A stretch of 64,000 nt of DNA from Desulfovibrionaceae bacterium (GTDB lineage: Bacteria > Desulfobacterota > Desulfovibrionia > Desulfovibrionales > Desulfovibrionaceae), in the NCBI GenBank assembly GCA_019421865.1, contig JAHZEL010000010.1, positions 36,122 through 100,121 on the forward strand, read 5' to 3'. The translations under genes and the position numbers were made by a program. The notes below the pieces were generated by a model, which worked only from the letters and a program-made list of their open reading frames with translations, was not told the origin of the DNA and searched no databases. Position 1 is the stretch's first letter; each line of letters opens with the position of its first letter. Below, in pieces: positions 41,863 to 50,835 of the stretch.

Positions 41863-43123
41863 AGGGCAGAGCCTCCTTGGTGATGCGGTATGATGGCGGG
41901 CCGGAAAGCGGATGCTTCTGCCCGTGCATGTCCTTTGCAGACTTATTTGTCATATGTAGGGAAAAAAGCGCATTTCGTAAAGAGAGGAAAGACGGAAGGA
42001 TACGTTGTCCGCCGCTTTTTTTGGGCGTACGGCAGGAGGGGCGGGAACGAGCCGGAGGGGGAGAAGTGGGGAGGGACGAGGGATGGCGCGGGGAGGGATC
42101 GTTCGGGCGGATTGAGCGGCGGGGGCTTTCCGTTTCGGCAGAAAAAAGTGTTCCGGGAGAAAAAGCCCGCCCGGCGGCATGCCCGGCGTACTTGAGCACG
42201 CCGCCGGATCGGGCGGGGGAAGCGGAACATCGGCGCTGGCTGCGCGGACGGTTCCGGCCCCTGTTTCTGCGGAAAGAAGGCGCTCCCCGGCCTTTTTTCC
42301 GCGGTCGGACGTCATGCGCCGGAGACCGCCCCCGGAAGGGCGACGCGAAGGCGCGGCGTCCCGGAGGCGGCGGCACGGCACCCGTTCCGCCGGTCGAGAC
42401 CGGGGACCGGAAGGAAAAGAGGCGGCAGATGCGCACAGCGCGGATAAGCGGGCAGAAAAAGCGGCGTTTCCCGCCTGATGGAGCGCTTTGCCTGTTCCGG
42501 CGACGGAAGGCATGAGGCCGGGGCAGCAGGAGCGCGAGCAGAAAGAGCGGTCCGGACGGGAACATTGCGGGTCCGGATGGCGGAAGCATGGGGAGAATTC
42601 TTCGTCATGCGATGCTCCATGTTGCGCCTGCGCGCTGCCGGTGTGTCGCTCACGGGAGAAAACACCGGAACCATGAATGCGGGGGCATTCATGCACGGTT
42701 CATCGCAGCGTTTTCTTTCCATGCCCGGAGGCATTCAGGAGGCGGACCCGTTTCCGGCGACCACCCTGTGAGCGGAAGCTCAGGTCGGAGCGGCATGGTC
42801 GAACGACGGTAGCCGGACCGACTCGAAAACTTTGGTTTCAGGATAGGAGATGGCCGGAATCCTGTCAAGGCGGGCCGGAAAAAAGACGGCTTTCCGGCGT
42901 GCGGGGACGTTTTGCCTTCTTTCTCCATCCTCCCCTGTTCATCCGGCGCTGTGGCCGGGTTTCCCTTCCGGGGAAGCATTTTTTTCCGGAAGGCTCTGCG
43001 GCGGCGGAAAACGCGCGCTCTGCCGCTCCGCAGGCGAAGCGCAGGGGGACATCGCTTTTTCCAAAACGTTTACAAGGCGGAACCCTTCACGTTATACCGG
43101 ACCCATGAAAAGGTAGGAAAGCC
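41863..43123. other. 1.26-kb region without a supported gene
   Basis: GC-rich. Overlapping open frames on both strands (up to 357 codons) are low-complexity Arg/Gly/Pro-rich and lack ribosome binding sites. Visible structures: CATGAATGC/GCATTCATG hairpin at about 42672-42693, a CCGCCCGGCGGC/GCCGCCGG..GGGCGG hairpin near 42165-42220, and an imperfect GTCGG..CGGC/GCCGG..CCGAC structure around 42783-42826. No known RNA family was recognised. Confidence 0.45.
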
Positions 43124-43624
43124 ATGAATCATCAGATTGTTATGCTCATCGTGTGCGGAACGGTGTCAGGTTGTCTCTTCAAGTACCTCAACATTCCCGG
43201 CGGCTGCATGCTCGGCGCCGTGGTGGGCAGCATGGCCGTGAAGCTGCTCGGCCTTGCCGACATCCAGATGCCCTCGCTTTTCTACAACGCCGCTCAGATC
43301 GGCATGGGCATCTGCGTGGGAGCCATGCTGTCGCTCGACATGCTCTCTCTTATGAAGGATCAGATCCCCGTGATGATCCTCAGCACCTGCATTCTGCTGG
43401 CGGCGGGACTCGGCGCGGCCTTCGTGGTGCGGCACATGACCAATATCGACGTGATCGGCTCCATTCTCGCCACCTCGCCCGGCGGACTCAATGCCGTGAT
43501 CGGCCTTGCCGATGCCAACGAGAACCTGCCGAAGATCATGGCCTTTCAGATGACGCGCCTCTACATCGTCATTCTCATGGTGCCGGTGTTCTGCTGGTGC
43601 ATGAAGTTTTTCTTCCACAAGTAG
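43124..43624 (+). CDS. AbrB-family membrane protein, single-repeat form
   Basis: 166 aa with about five membrane helices. It resembles one repeat of the AbrB/GltS-like integral membrane family (IPGGCMLGAVVGSMAVKLLG near residue 25, then LATSPGGLNAVIGLADANEN near residue 115); full-length members carry two repeats and are about 350 aa, so this one may act as a dimer. TAGGAAAG precedes the ATG. Monocistronic with its own terminator. Transport substrate unknown. Confidence 0.8.
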   Translation: MNHQIVMLIVCGTVSGCLFKYLNIPGGCMLGAVVGSMAVKLLGLADIQMPSLFYNAAQIGMGICVGAMLSLDMLSLMKDQIPVMILSTCILLAAGLGAAFVVRHMTNIDVIGSILATSPGGLNAVIGLADANENLPKIMAFQMTRLYIVILMVPVFCWCMKFFFHK

Positions 43625-43682
43625 CGTTGTCTGCATTTTTTTGAGGAACGCCGGATACTCCGGCGGCGCTCCCTTCTGCCCG

Positions 43683-43733
43683 AAAAAAGGCCCGCTTTCC
43701 GAGTTCTTGCGGAAAACGGGCCTTTCTTTTTTG
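43683..43733 (+). terminator. Terminator of the AbrB-family gene
   Basis: AAAGGCCCG and CGGGCCTTT with inner TTTCCG/CGGAAA pairing, followed by CTTTTTT. Confidence 0.85.
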
Positions 43734-43816
43734 AGGAAACGGCGGTTCATGTCTGCGCCTGCGGCGCCTTCTCCTGTCCGGGAGAGGCGCTGCTCATGCG
43801 CGGGGGAATGATGATC

Positions 43817-44566
43817 TCAGCGCCGGTGAGGTCCGGGCCGGGAGGAAGCCGGGCGCAGGTGCGCGGCGGACGGCGGCCGGGAAGCGCTGCCGGAAGGTCG
43901 CATGACGGGTCTTGCCGGAGTGGTTCCGGCAGGTCTCATCGCCGGCGGACGGGGATTTCCTCCTGCAGGGCGCATGGCGGGCGGCCGCGACACATGACCG
44001 CCTGCGGGGCGGAGCGTCGGCGGTTTGGGACCGGATGTGCCGGGGCGCAGCACGGGCCGCGGCGGCCTTCCTCCCGAAGGCGGACGCAGCGAGGGCGGTT
44101 TCATGCCGGGAGCGCCCGGACGCAGGGCGGGCGGCTTCGGGCCGCCGGGCCGCGAAGGGGGAACGACGCCCGGTCTGCCGGGGGGAAGATTCGGGGGCCT
44201 GTGTCCCGGCGGAGTCACGCCCGGATGCTGGGGCGGACGGGGCGCGGGATGCACGATGCCCGGCCTTTGCGGGGGCGGAGGAACCATGCCGCCGTGCGGA
44301 GGCAGCGGTCTCGGAGGCGGCGCAGGCACGACGATGGGCGGCCTGTGCGGCGGAGGAACCACGACGGGCGGCGGGAGCACGGGAAAGACAAGCGAGGTGC
44401 CGTAATAGGTATGGGGCCCCCAGGTTCCCGTGCCTACGCTGACACCGCCGCCGTAAAAGCCCCCCGATCCTACGGTGACGCTGCCGGCTACGTCCGGTCC
44501 GTAGGGATCGGCGGCGCAGCCGGAAAGGGCGAGAACGGAAAGAAGGGCGAGAAGACCAAGCTTCAT
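43817..44566 (-). CDS. Proline-rich lipoprotein
   Basis: 249 aa. Lipoprotein signal with lipobox ALSGC (Cys 17), a short Gly-rich segment with aromatic residues (GGFYGGGVSVGTGTWG, HTYYGTSL), then about 180 residues of Pro/Arg/Gly repeats such as RPAMRPAGG and PPALRPG. Such tails can span the periplasm or bind peptidoglycan. The opposite strand is also open (300 codons), but only this strand has a signal peptide and lipobox. Function unknown. Confidence 0.75.
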   Translation of the reverse strand: MKLGLLALLSVLALSGCAADPYGPDVAGSVTVGSGGFYGGGVSVGTGTWGPHTYYGTSLVFPVLPPPVVVPPPHRPPIVVPAPPPRPLPPHGGMVPPPPQRPGIVHPAPRPPQHPGVTPPGHRPPNLPPGRPGVVPPSRPGGPKPPALRPGAPGMKPPSLRPPSGGRPPRPVLRPGTSGPKPPTLRPAGGHVSRPPAMRPAGGNPRPPAMRPAGTTPARPVMRPSGSASRPPSAAHLRPASSRPGPHRR

Positions 44567-44667
44567 GACAGCCTCCCTGAACGGTCTCCGGCAGGGGCGG
44601 CGGGATATGCCGCGCGAAGGCTGCGCGGAATCGGCCCCCTGTGCCGCCGGAGCGGACTCGGGATGAG

Positions 44668-44690
44668 AAGGGCGGGGAAATCCCGCCCTT
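44668..44690 (-). terminator. Hairpin after the thiolase gene
   Basis: AAGGGCGGG and CCCGCCCTT form a perfect 9-bp stem in the gap between two minus-strand genes, 40 bp after the stop of the thiolase. The T tract is poor. Confidence 0.5.
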
Positions 44691-44730
44691 ACTTATAAAA
44701 TCATAGTCGTTCCGCCGGAAAAGACAAGAC

Positions 44731-45636
44731 TTACTTCGACTCGTTCAGGGCCTCGCGGATGCGGCAGACGCCGCACACTTCCGTGGAGGTGGGGTAGCCG
44801 CAGCGAAGGCAGGGGGAGAGCTTTTCGCCGCTGACTTCCTCTTCCTTCCGGAAGGCGGGCTTTCCGCGTTCGAGGAAGCCGTGGTAGAAGTCCATCTTGC
44901 GGCCGGGCATTTTTTCTTCCAGATCGATCCACATGCTCTTCAGCGTGGAGAAGCTGGCGCCTTCGCTGTAGGGGCAGGGCGCGTAGTGGTTTTCTATGCC
45001 CATGAGAAAGGCGTAGTTGGCGGTTTCAAATTCGGTGAGCCGCCAGAAGGGCTTGACCTTGCGGGTGAAGCCGTCGGAATCCTCCAGAAGCGGGCCCTGA
45101 TCGCTGAGATAGGCGCGGTCCCAGCGCAGGGTGTTGCTGGTGAGCCGGGCGACTTCGTCGTCGAGATTATGGCCGGTGGCCAGCACGTTGAAGCCGCCTT
45201 CGCGGGCCGTCTGGTTGAAGAAGTAGCGCTTGATCTTGCCGCAGGCGGAACACACGGGTCTGCGCAGGGTGGCCTTCACCCTGGGAATGGCCAGACCTTC
45301 GGCGGTCATGTCGCGCACGATGAGGGGAAAGCCGTACTTGTTGCAGAAGCGCTCCACCACGCCGCGCGCGGCGGGAGAGGATTCCGGTATGCCGAGGTCG
45401 ATGTGCAGGGCCGTGACGTCGTATCCCTGACGGCCCAGCTCCAGCATGAGGGCCAGCGAGTCCTTGCCGCCGGAAAGCGCCACGAGCACGCGATCCTTCT
45501 TCGTCATGAGGTTGTGCTCGCGTATGCCTCTGTCCACCTGCTTGGAGAAGAAGTCGAGAAAGCAGTCCGGGCAGAAGGCGGTGTTGTGACTGGGCAGGGC
45601 TACGACGGCGCGTGCGTGACAGCGGCGGCACTTCAT
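44731..45636 (-). CDS. TtuA/Ncs6/TtcA-like tRNA sulfurtransferase
   Basis: 301 aa cytoplasmic ATP-pyrophosphatase. N-terminal zinc finger (C3xxC6, then CPDC near 22-25), PP-loop LVALSGGKDSLAL near residue 52, cluster or catalytic cysteines in PVCSACGKIKR and APCPYSEG, conserved ATGHNLDDE, and a C-terminal zinc finger (PCLRCGYP, VCGVCRI). The double zinc finger points to the TtuA/Ncs6 group, which thiolates tRNA uridines, rather than TtcA, which acts on cytidine 32. Exact target position not decided. Confidence 0.85.
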   Translation of the reverse strand: MKCRRCHARAVVALPSHNTAFCPDCFLDFFSKQVDRGIREHNLMTKKDRVLVALSGGKDSLALMLELGRQGYDVTALHIDLGIPESSPAARGVVERFCNKYGFPLIVRDMTAEGLAIPRVKATLRRPVCSACGKIKRYFFNQTAREGGFNVLATGHNLDDEVARLTSNTLRWDRAYLSDQGPLLEDSDGFTRKVKPFWRLTEFETANYAFLMGIENHYAPCPYSEGASFSTLKSMWIDLEEKMPGRKMDFYHGFLERGKPAFRKEEEVSGEKLSPCLRCGYPTSTEVCGVCRIREALNESK

Positions 45637-45795
45637 GGAAAAACCTCGTGAAAAGCTGACGATTCATGGCTGCGGAAGCGCCAACGGGATCGTTTGCGCA
45701 CTTCACAGATGCAGAGGAATACGCTAAAATGGGGAAAGTGTAAATTTACCGTATTCTCAGCTTCCGGCCCGCCCGGAAAGACGGAGTGCCCTCCC

Positions 45796-47607
45796 ATGGC
45801 TCAATCTTCCCGAACCTTCCGTAATCTTGCCGCGTGTATTCTTGTTCTGAGCTGTCTGGGAGGAGTCTGGTGGCTTCTTCTTCCCGAAGGAGCGGAGGAT
45901 CCTGTGGCGGCAGTCGTGCAGATGGCCGAGAATCTGACGGGCGGCTCGGGCGAGGCGGATTCCGCCGGAACGCAGACGCCCGGAGCCGGAGACAAGAGCG
46001 CCGGAGCCGCACAGACGGCTGCGCAGGAAGAGGCGAAGAGCGGCTCGGCCGCTGAAGGAGCCGCCGGAACGGAAACTGCTTCGGCCTCCTCCTCTGCGGA
46101 AGAGGGAAAGGAAACTTCCGGCCGCATTGCGGAATCGGCCGGTCCGCAGGAAGTGTCGGCTGCGCTCGGTTCGGGCGGAGCGCCCGCAGCCGTCGATCCC
46201 GAGGCCGAACTTCTGGCCCGCGTGGAAAAGGCCATGCAGCAGAACGGCACGACCGTGCCCGGCGGCGACAGCGTGTCCGGCGCGGTGGAAAACCGTCCGC
46301 CGCAGCCGGGGGAAGTACGGCAGGACTCCGTGGTCACGGCGGGCTTTGTGCGCGACATGGGCTCGTGGCTGGCTTCCGGCTATGTGCCGCCCCGAAAGGA
46401 AGGCGAGAAGGGCCGCACCTCCCGCACAATCGTCAACGCAAATTTCCGTTACAGCACCTCCGGCACCCTGCGCAGCGCGGAGCGCGATCCGCTGAAGGGC
46501 CGGGCCGGAATTCTGAACTATGTGTTTTCTTCCGGCATGATGGAAGCGCTGTTCCGCATGTATTCCCCCTCTCTTCTGGAGGAAATGGAACGCGCCGCGC
46601 GCGACGAAAAACGCCGTGTCCCGCTGGACGACGCCCATGTGGCCGATATGTTCATGGTATATGCCGAGGCCTTCCACAGGCTCGGAACCTCTCTGGAAGC
46701 GGCTTCGGGCGTGGATCTGGCCGCGCTTTCCGCAACCGTGCACCGCGAGGCGGCGCGTGAAGCCGCCGCCAACGATGATTTTGCCAGAGCCTACACCGCG
46801 CTTTCCCTTGCCCGGGAGCACGGCCGCAGCGACGAAGTGGCCATACAAAGCCGCCGCATGGCGGAAAGCACCCGCATTGCGGGCATGTACGCCGACCGTC
46901 AGGAACGGGCGAGAAACGACATGGTGTACGCCATCCGCCGCAACGCGTCGGACAAAACTCTTTCTTCGGCGGAACTTCTGTTCCTCGGCGAATGGCTGAG
47001 CCGTCGTCATGCTTCTCCGGAAGCCGTGCACACCGCCGGAGACATCTGCCTCCGCACCGCGGAACTCATGCGGCAGCGCGCGGAACGCATTCTTCATCCG
47101 GAAAGCGCGCCTGCCGAAGCTGCGGCTCCTGCGCAGGAAAGCGCGGTTCCCGCAACGGCGGCCGTGAAGGAAGCCGAGCCGAAGAAGGCGTCGCCTGACG
47201 TTTCCACCGGCAAGGGGCGTGTCTCGTTTGCAGACCGCTCTTCGTCGGGCACGGAAGCTTACGGCAAGCTGGTGAAGGAGCCTGCCGCCGAAGCGCCGAG
47301 GGCCGCCGCTGAACAGAGCGCCGGAGCTTCTGCCCCGGCGGTTCCTGCAGCGGCTTCCCCTGTCACCCCCGCCCCGTCTGCTGCGGAAAGCGCGCCTGCT
47401 TCTGCTCCAGCTGCTCCGGCCGCAACGCCCGTCGAGCCCGTTCCTGCCGCCGGTTCTTTCGAATCTGCGATCCCGGGTTCCTCTGCGGTTTCCACTCCTG
47501 CGGCCTCTTCCGCGACTCCTGCCGCCGCACCCGTCACGGCCTCCGAGACACCGGCGTTTTCTTCCGCGGCTCCCGCCGTCCCGGCTCCTGCCGCCGACGC
47601 AAAATAA
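45796..47607 (+). CDS. Membrane-anchored Ala/Pro/Ser-rich protein, unknown function
   Basis: 603 aa from the ATG at 45796 (GGAG nine bases upstream). One N-terminal transmembrane segment (LAACILVLSCLGGVWWLLL), then about 110 residues of Ala/Glu/Ser-rich linker, a folded helical core of roughly residues 185-440 (MGSWLASGYVPPRKEGEK; AGILNYVFSSGMMEALFRMY; ADMFMVYAEAFHRLG; ARNDMVYAIRRNASD), and an Ala/Pro tail of about 140 residues. Probably anchored in the inner membrane facing the periplasm. The core matches no family I recognise. Confidence 0.75.
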   Translation: MAQSSRTFRNLAACILVLSCLGGVWWLLLPEGAEDPVAAVVQMAENLTGGSGEADSAGTQTPGAGDKSAGAAQTAAQEEAKSGSAAEGAAGTETASASSSAEEGKETSGRIAESAGPQEVSAALGSGGAPAAVDPEAELLARVEKAMQQNGTTVPGGDSVSGAVENRPPQPGEVRQDSVVTAGFVRDMGSWLASGYVPPRKEGEKGRTSRTIVNANFRYSTSGTLRSAERDPLKGRAGILNYVFSSGMMEALFRMYSPSLLEEMERAARDEKRRVPLDDAHVADMFMVYAEAFHRLGTSLEAASGVDLAALSATVHREAAREAAANDDFARAYTALSLAREHGRSDEVAIQSRRMAESTRIAGMYADRQERARNDMVYAIRRNASDKTLSSAELLFLGEWLSRRHASPEAVHTAGDICLRTAELMRQRAERILHPESAPAEAAAPAQESAVPATAAVKEAEPKKASPDVSTGKGRVSFADRSSSGTEAYGKLVKEPAAEAPRAAAEQSAGASAPAVPAAASPVTPAPSAAESAPASAPAAPAATPVEPVPAAGSFESAIPGSSAVSTPAASSATPAAAPVTASETPAFSSAAPAVPAPAADAK

Positions 47608-47636
47608 GCGGCTTTCGGCCTCATAACGTACCATTC

Positions 47637-47661
47637 GGCCCTTCCGGAATTTCGGAAGGGC
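47637..47661 (+). terminator. Terminator of the Ala/Pro-rich protein gene
   Basis: GCCCTTCCGG and CGGAAGGGC pair around a short AATTT-type loop and are followed by TTTG, 30 bp after the stop. Confidence 0.65.
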
Positions 47662-47955
47662 TTTGTTATGCCGTCATCATGCGGGGAAAAGGCGACGGCG
47701 TATCGACGGGCGTTCCGGCATGGCCCGGCCTTCACGCGGAACGGCTCGCAACGCTTCTTTCCCGACTCTTCGCGGGTCCCTTTTGAATGGATCCGCGCGG
47801 CAGACGGGAAAATTTCGGAAAATCCTTCCCTGACAGGCTCCTCAGCCACTGGACGAAATCTTTTTTCCCCTCTATGTATTTCCGGTCCGCGTCTCGGAGG
47901 GCGCGGTCGAGCTGTGCCGAGCCATAATCGGTTCCTTTCGTCCTACGGAGTTTTC

Positions 47956-49164
47956 ATGCCTGTTTCACCTTTTAAAAGCGCCGGGGCGCGTCTGTTCATG
48001 GCCTCCATTCTCGGTTTTCTGGCTGCCATGGGCCCCCTGTGCACGGATCTTTATCTTCCCGCTCTGCCCGAAATGGCGGAGGAACTCTCCAGCAGCGCTT
48101 CGCAGATGCAGCTCAGCATCACGGCCTGCCTGCTGGGACTTTCCCTCGGGCAGGTGGTACTCGGCCCCCTGAGTGATGCGCGGGGCCGCAAGCTGCCGCT
48201 GCTTGTGTCTCTTGCGGTGTTCATCGTGGCATCCTTTCTGTGCAGCCGTGCCACGGGAGTCGGCGAACTCATCGCTCTGCGCTTTCTGCAGGGCCTTGCC
48301 GGCAGCGGCGGCGTGGTGCTTTCCCGCGCCATTGCCTGCGATCTGTTCCGCGGCACGGAGCTGACAAAATTCTTCTCCCTGCTCATGCTCATCAACGGCG
48401 TGGCCCCCATCTTCGGCCCTGTCGTGGGCGGGCAGATCCTGAGCCTTTCCAGCTGGGCCGGCATCTTCGTGTTTCTTGCCGTGTGCGGCGTGGCCCAGTT
48501 TTCGCTGGTGGCCTTCGGATGCCCCGAAACCCTGCCCCCGGAACGCCGCGTGCAGGGCGGCATGGGACAGTCGCTGCGCGCCATGTTCCGTCTGTTCGGC
48601 AACCGCGTCTTTCTGGCCTACATGCTCATTCAGGGCTTCGTCATGGCCGGATTCTTCGGCTACATTTCCGCCTCCCCCTTCGTGCTGCAGAACATCTACG
48701 GCCTGTCCGCCCAGCATTATGCCATGTGCTTCGGCCTGAACGGCTTCGGCATCATGATCTTCGCCCAGATCACCGGCAGAGTCTGCACCGCCTACGGCGA
48801 CAGAGCCGTGCTCGGCGCAGGCGTGGTGCTTTCGCTTCTGGCTTCCTGTCTGGTGGCGGCGGTCAGCGTGCTGCATCTTCCGGTGCCGTTCATGATCGGC
48901 GCGCTGTTCCTGTTCGTTTCCTGCATCGGCATCACCACGACCACGAGCTTCTCGCTGGCCATCGCCTCCCAGAAGGAAGGCGCGGGCAGCGCGTCCGGCC
49001 TGCTCGGCGTGACGTCCTTCGTGTTCGGCGCGGCGGCGTCCCCGCTGGTGGGGCTCGGCGGCGCGGATACGGCGTTGCCCATGGCCGCCGTGGCGGTGCT
49101 CTCCAGCCTGCTCGTGCTGTTCTTCTTCCGCATGGCGGGCCGGAGAAAGGCGGAAAAGGCCTGA
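47956..49164 (+). CDS. Bcr/CflA-family MFS drug exporter
   Basis: 402 aa with twelve predicted membrane segments. MGPLCTDLYLPALPEMAEEL is the Bcr/CflA start; MFS motif A reads LGPLSDARGRKLPLL near residue 75, and the motif-C region FLQGLAGSGGVVLSRAIACD follows. ACGGAG precedes the ATG at 47956; the frame is open upstream without support. Monocistronic, followed by a strong terminator. Exports drugs or small metabolites by proton antiport. Confidence 0.93.
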   Translation: MPVSPFKSAGARLFMASILGFLAAMGPLCTDLYLPALPEMAEELSSSASQMQLSITACLLGLSLGQVVLGPLSDARGRKLPLLVSLAVFIVASFLCSRATGVGELIALRFLQGLAGSGGVVLSRAIACDLFRGTELTKFFSLLMLINGVAPIFGPVVGGQILSLSSWAGIFVFLAVCGVAQFSLVAFGCPETLPPERRVQGGMGQSLRAMFRLFGNRVFLAYMLIQGFVMAGFFGYISASPFVLQNIYGLSAQHYAMCFGLNGFGIMIFAQITGRVCTAYGDRAVLGAGVVLSLLASCLVAAVSVLHLPVPFMIGALFLFVSCIGITTTTSFSLAIASQKEGAGSASGLLGVTSFVFGAAASPLVGLGGADTALPMAAVAVLSSLLVLFFFRMAGRRKAEKA

Positions 49165-49233
49165 GGCCATTCTTTATGATGCGGCCCTGAGCCGCGGGCG
49201 CTTTTGTTTTGCATGAGCGCTTCTGCATGACAC

Positions 49234-49267
49234 AAAAAGCGGCTTCCCCTGCGGAAGCCGCTTTTTT
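49234..49267. terminator. Bidirectional terminator between the exporter and the hydrogenase
   Basis: AAAAGCGGCTTCC and GGAAGCCGCTTTT form a 13-bp stem with T tracts on both strands. It serves the convergent exporter and hysA genes. Confidence 0.9.
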
Positions 49268-49293
49268 CAGCCCCTGCCTCTTCGGCGGGAGTC

Positions 49294-50778
49294 TTATCTT
49301 TTTCCGTCCCCGTCCGGGGCGTTTTCGGCGTGCATGACATGCACGGCGCAGCCCAGTCACGGATCAAAGGCGCGGATCAGTCTTCCGGCGTTGACCGGAC
49401 TGGCCTCGTCGGGCACGCTCACGCCCACAAGCGCTTCCTCCATGGGGCCGCGCAGTCCGGCGTCGTCGCGGGGGGAGGCGTTCCACAGCGTGGCGGGCAG
49501 CACCTGATAGAAGCTGAGTCTGCCGTCCCGTACCTGCAGGCTGTGCAGCAGCGAGCCGCGCGGCGCTTCCGTGAGCGAGCAGCCGTCGGCGTTTTTCAGC
49601 TCCGGCAGGGGCATGAAGGCGTTTTCGCCGGGCACCAGCGCGTCGAGCCAGCGTTCCATGACATCGGCCACGAACCAGGTTTCCTCGGCACGGGCCAGAT
49701 GCCTGCCCATGATGGAGAACACGAACGTTTCTCCGAGATCGCGGAAGCGTACGGCCTTCACTCCGAGGTGACGCTTCGCCAGCTCCCGGCCCGCCGGGGA
49801 AAGCTCCAGATTGCCGATCCACATTCTGGCGTGCGGGCCCACTTCCACGGGCATGCCCCTGTAGCGGGCGGCCTTGGAAAAGCTGTAGGCTCCGGGTTTG
49901 TTCAGATCCACGGCGGGCGGCGGAGCGCTGAAGGGGCTGCCGCCCGAGGATGCGGTGAACCAGCTGTAGCGTACGTTTTCCACAATGTTTTCCGGATCGA
50001 AGGGGTACTCCCTGCCTCCGGCCCACACGCCCGCCTGTATGGCGTTCTCGCCCGTGTCTGGATGCGGAAACACGCCCATGCACATGGCGCTGGCCCAGCC
50101 TTTGCCCATGCGGGCAAGATCGTCGTAGACCTGCGAGAGCATGTAGATCAGGGGAAGATAGCGCTGCTCAACGAATGCGCGCACCGTTTTCAGCCGGGAT
50201 CGGAATTCCTGAATCTGTCCGGCCGTGGCCGTGGCGGAGGTGCCTCCGGGCACGATGCCGTGCACATGCGGCATGCGGCCTCCGAAAATGGCCGCCATTT
50301 CATGGCACAGCGCTCGGATGTCCAGCGATTCCAGATACTGATCGAGCATCATGCGCGTGGCCGCCTCGCCGAGGCGGAGATCCGGCTTTTTCTGACGGGG
50401 AGAGAAGGGCGGCGTGTCCGGCCCCTGGAAGAAGTCCTGACTGGAGAGCTGATAGAAGCTCAGAATGTGCGACTGAAGAAAGTTCGCGCCCTGCATGAGA
50501 TTGCGCAGAATCCTCCCCTGCCTCGGCGGCGTGAGGCAGGCCGCGTTTTCGAGCGCCATGCACGAGGCCAGCGCGTGGGAGACGGGGCAGACCCCGCAGA
50601 TGCGCTGCACAAGCTGCGGCGCGTCGGTAGGATCGCGGCCGAGAAGGATGTTCTCAAAGCCGCGGAACATGCCGCCCGTGAGACGCGCGTCCTCGATGAC
50701 GCCGCCTTCCACGTCGATATGGGCCTTGAGATGCCCTTCAATGCGGGTGATGGGATCAATGGCTATGGATACGGCCAT
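49294..50778 (-). CDS. hysA: [NiFeSe] hydrogenase large subunit, selenocysteine-containing
   Basis: 494 aa when the in-frame TGA at 49357-49359 is read as selenocysteine (residue 474); treated as a stop, the protein would lose its C-terminal metal ligands. After ...RAFDP the frame continues U-LGCAVHVMHAENAPDGDGKR to a TAA at 49294. DPUxxC..H is the NiFeSe active-site motif; the N-terminal pair is in RICGVCPVSHA. The 15 residues after CAVH resemble a tail removed on maturation. It partners HysB, encoded 57 bp upstream, in periplasmic H2 oxidation. AAGGAAAAAA precedes the ATG. A selenocysteine insertion hairpin follows the TGA. Confidence 0.93.
49318..49359 (-). promoter_or_regulatory. Candidate bacterial SECIS element
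   Basis: Starts at the TGA. On the minus strand CGTGCAT and ATGCACG form a perfect 7-bp stem with a 3-nt GTC loop, extended below an internal mismatch, about 12-30 nt after the TGA. Position and size fit SelB-recognised hairpins. Confidence 0.6.
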
Positions 50779-50835
50779 GGTTTTTTCCTTGCATGCTTGG
50801 TGTTGTTCCCGCGCCGTGGCGGGCGGGGTGAGGCG

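Noticed and set aside
37972..41883. 1303-codon open frame on the plus strand opposite the FeFe hydrogenase operon
   Set aside because: Mirror of highly GC-rich third positions in the real minus-strand genes; His/Gly/Ala-rich composition, no domain, no ribosome binding site.
41516..42589. 357-codon minus-strand frame upstream of the fusion flavoprotein
   Set aside because: Runs out of frame through the start of a certain gene and is Arg/Pro/Ser-rich without motifs.
43796..44698. 300-codon plus-strand frame opposite the proline-rich lipoprotein
   Set aside because: No signal peptide or ribosome binding site; Arg/Gly-rich mirror of the Pro-rich repeats.
45757..47634. 625-codon minus-strand frame opposite the Ala/Pro-rich anchored protein
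   Set aside because: Arg/Gly-rich mirror; the plus strand has ribosome binding site, membrane helix and terminator.
49357..49359. Premature stop or sequencing error in the hydrogenase large subunit
   Set aside because: The reading frame continues with the exact active-site motif after TGA, a hairpin follows and the family is known to use Sec here.
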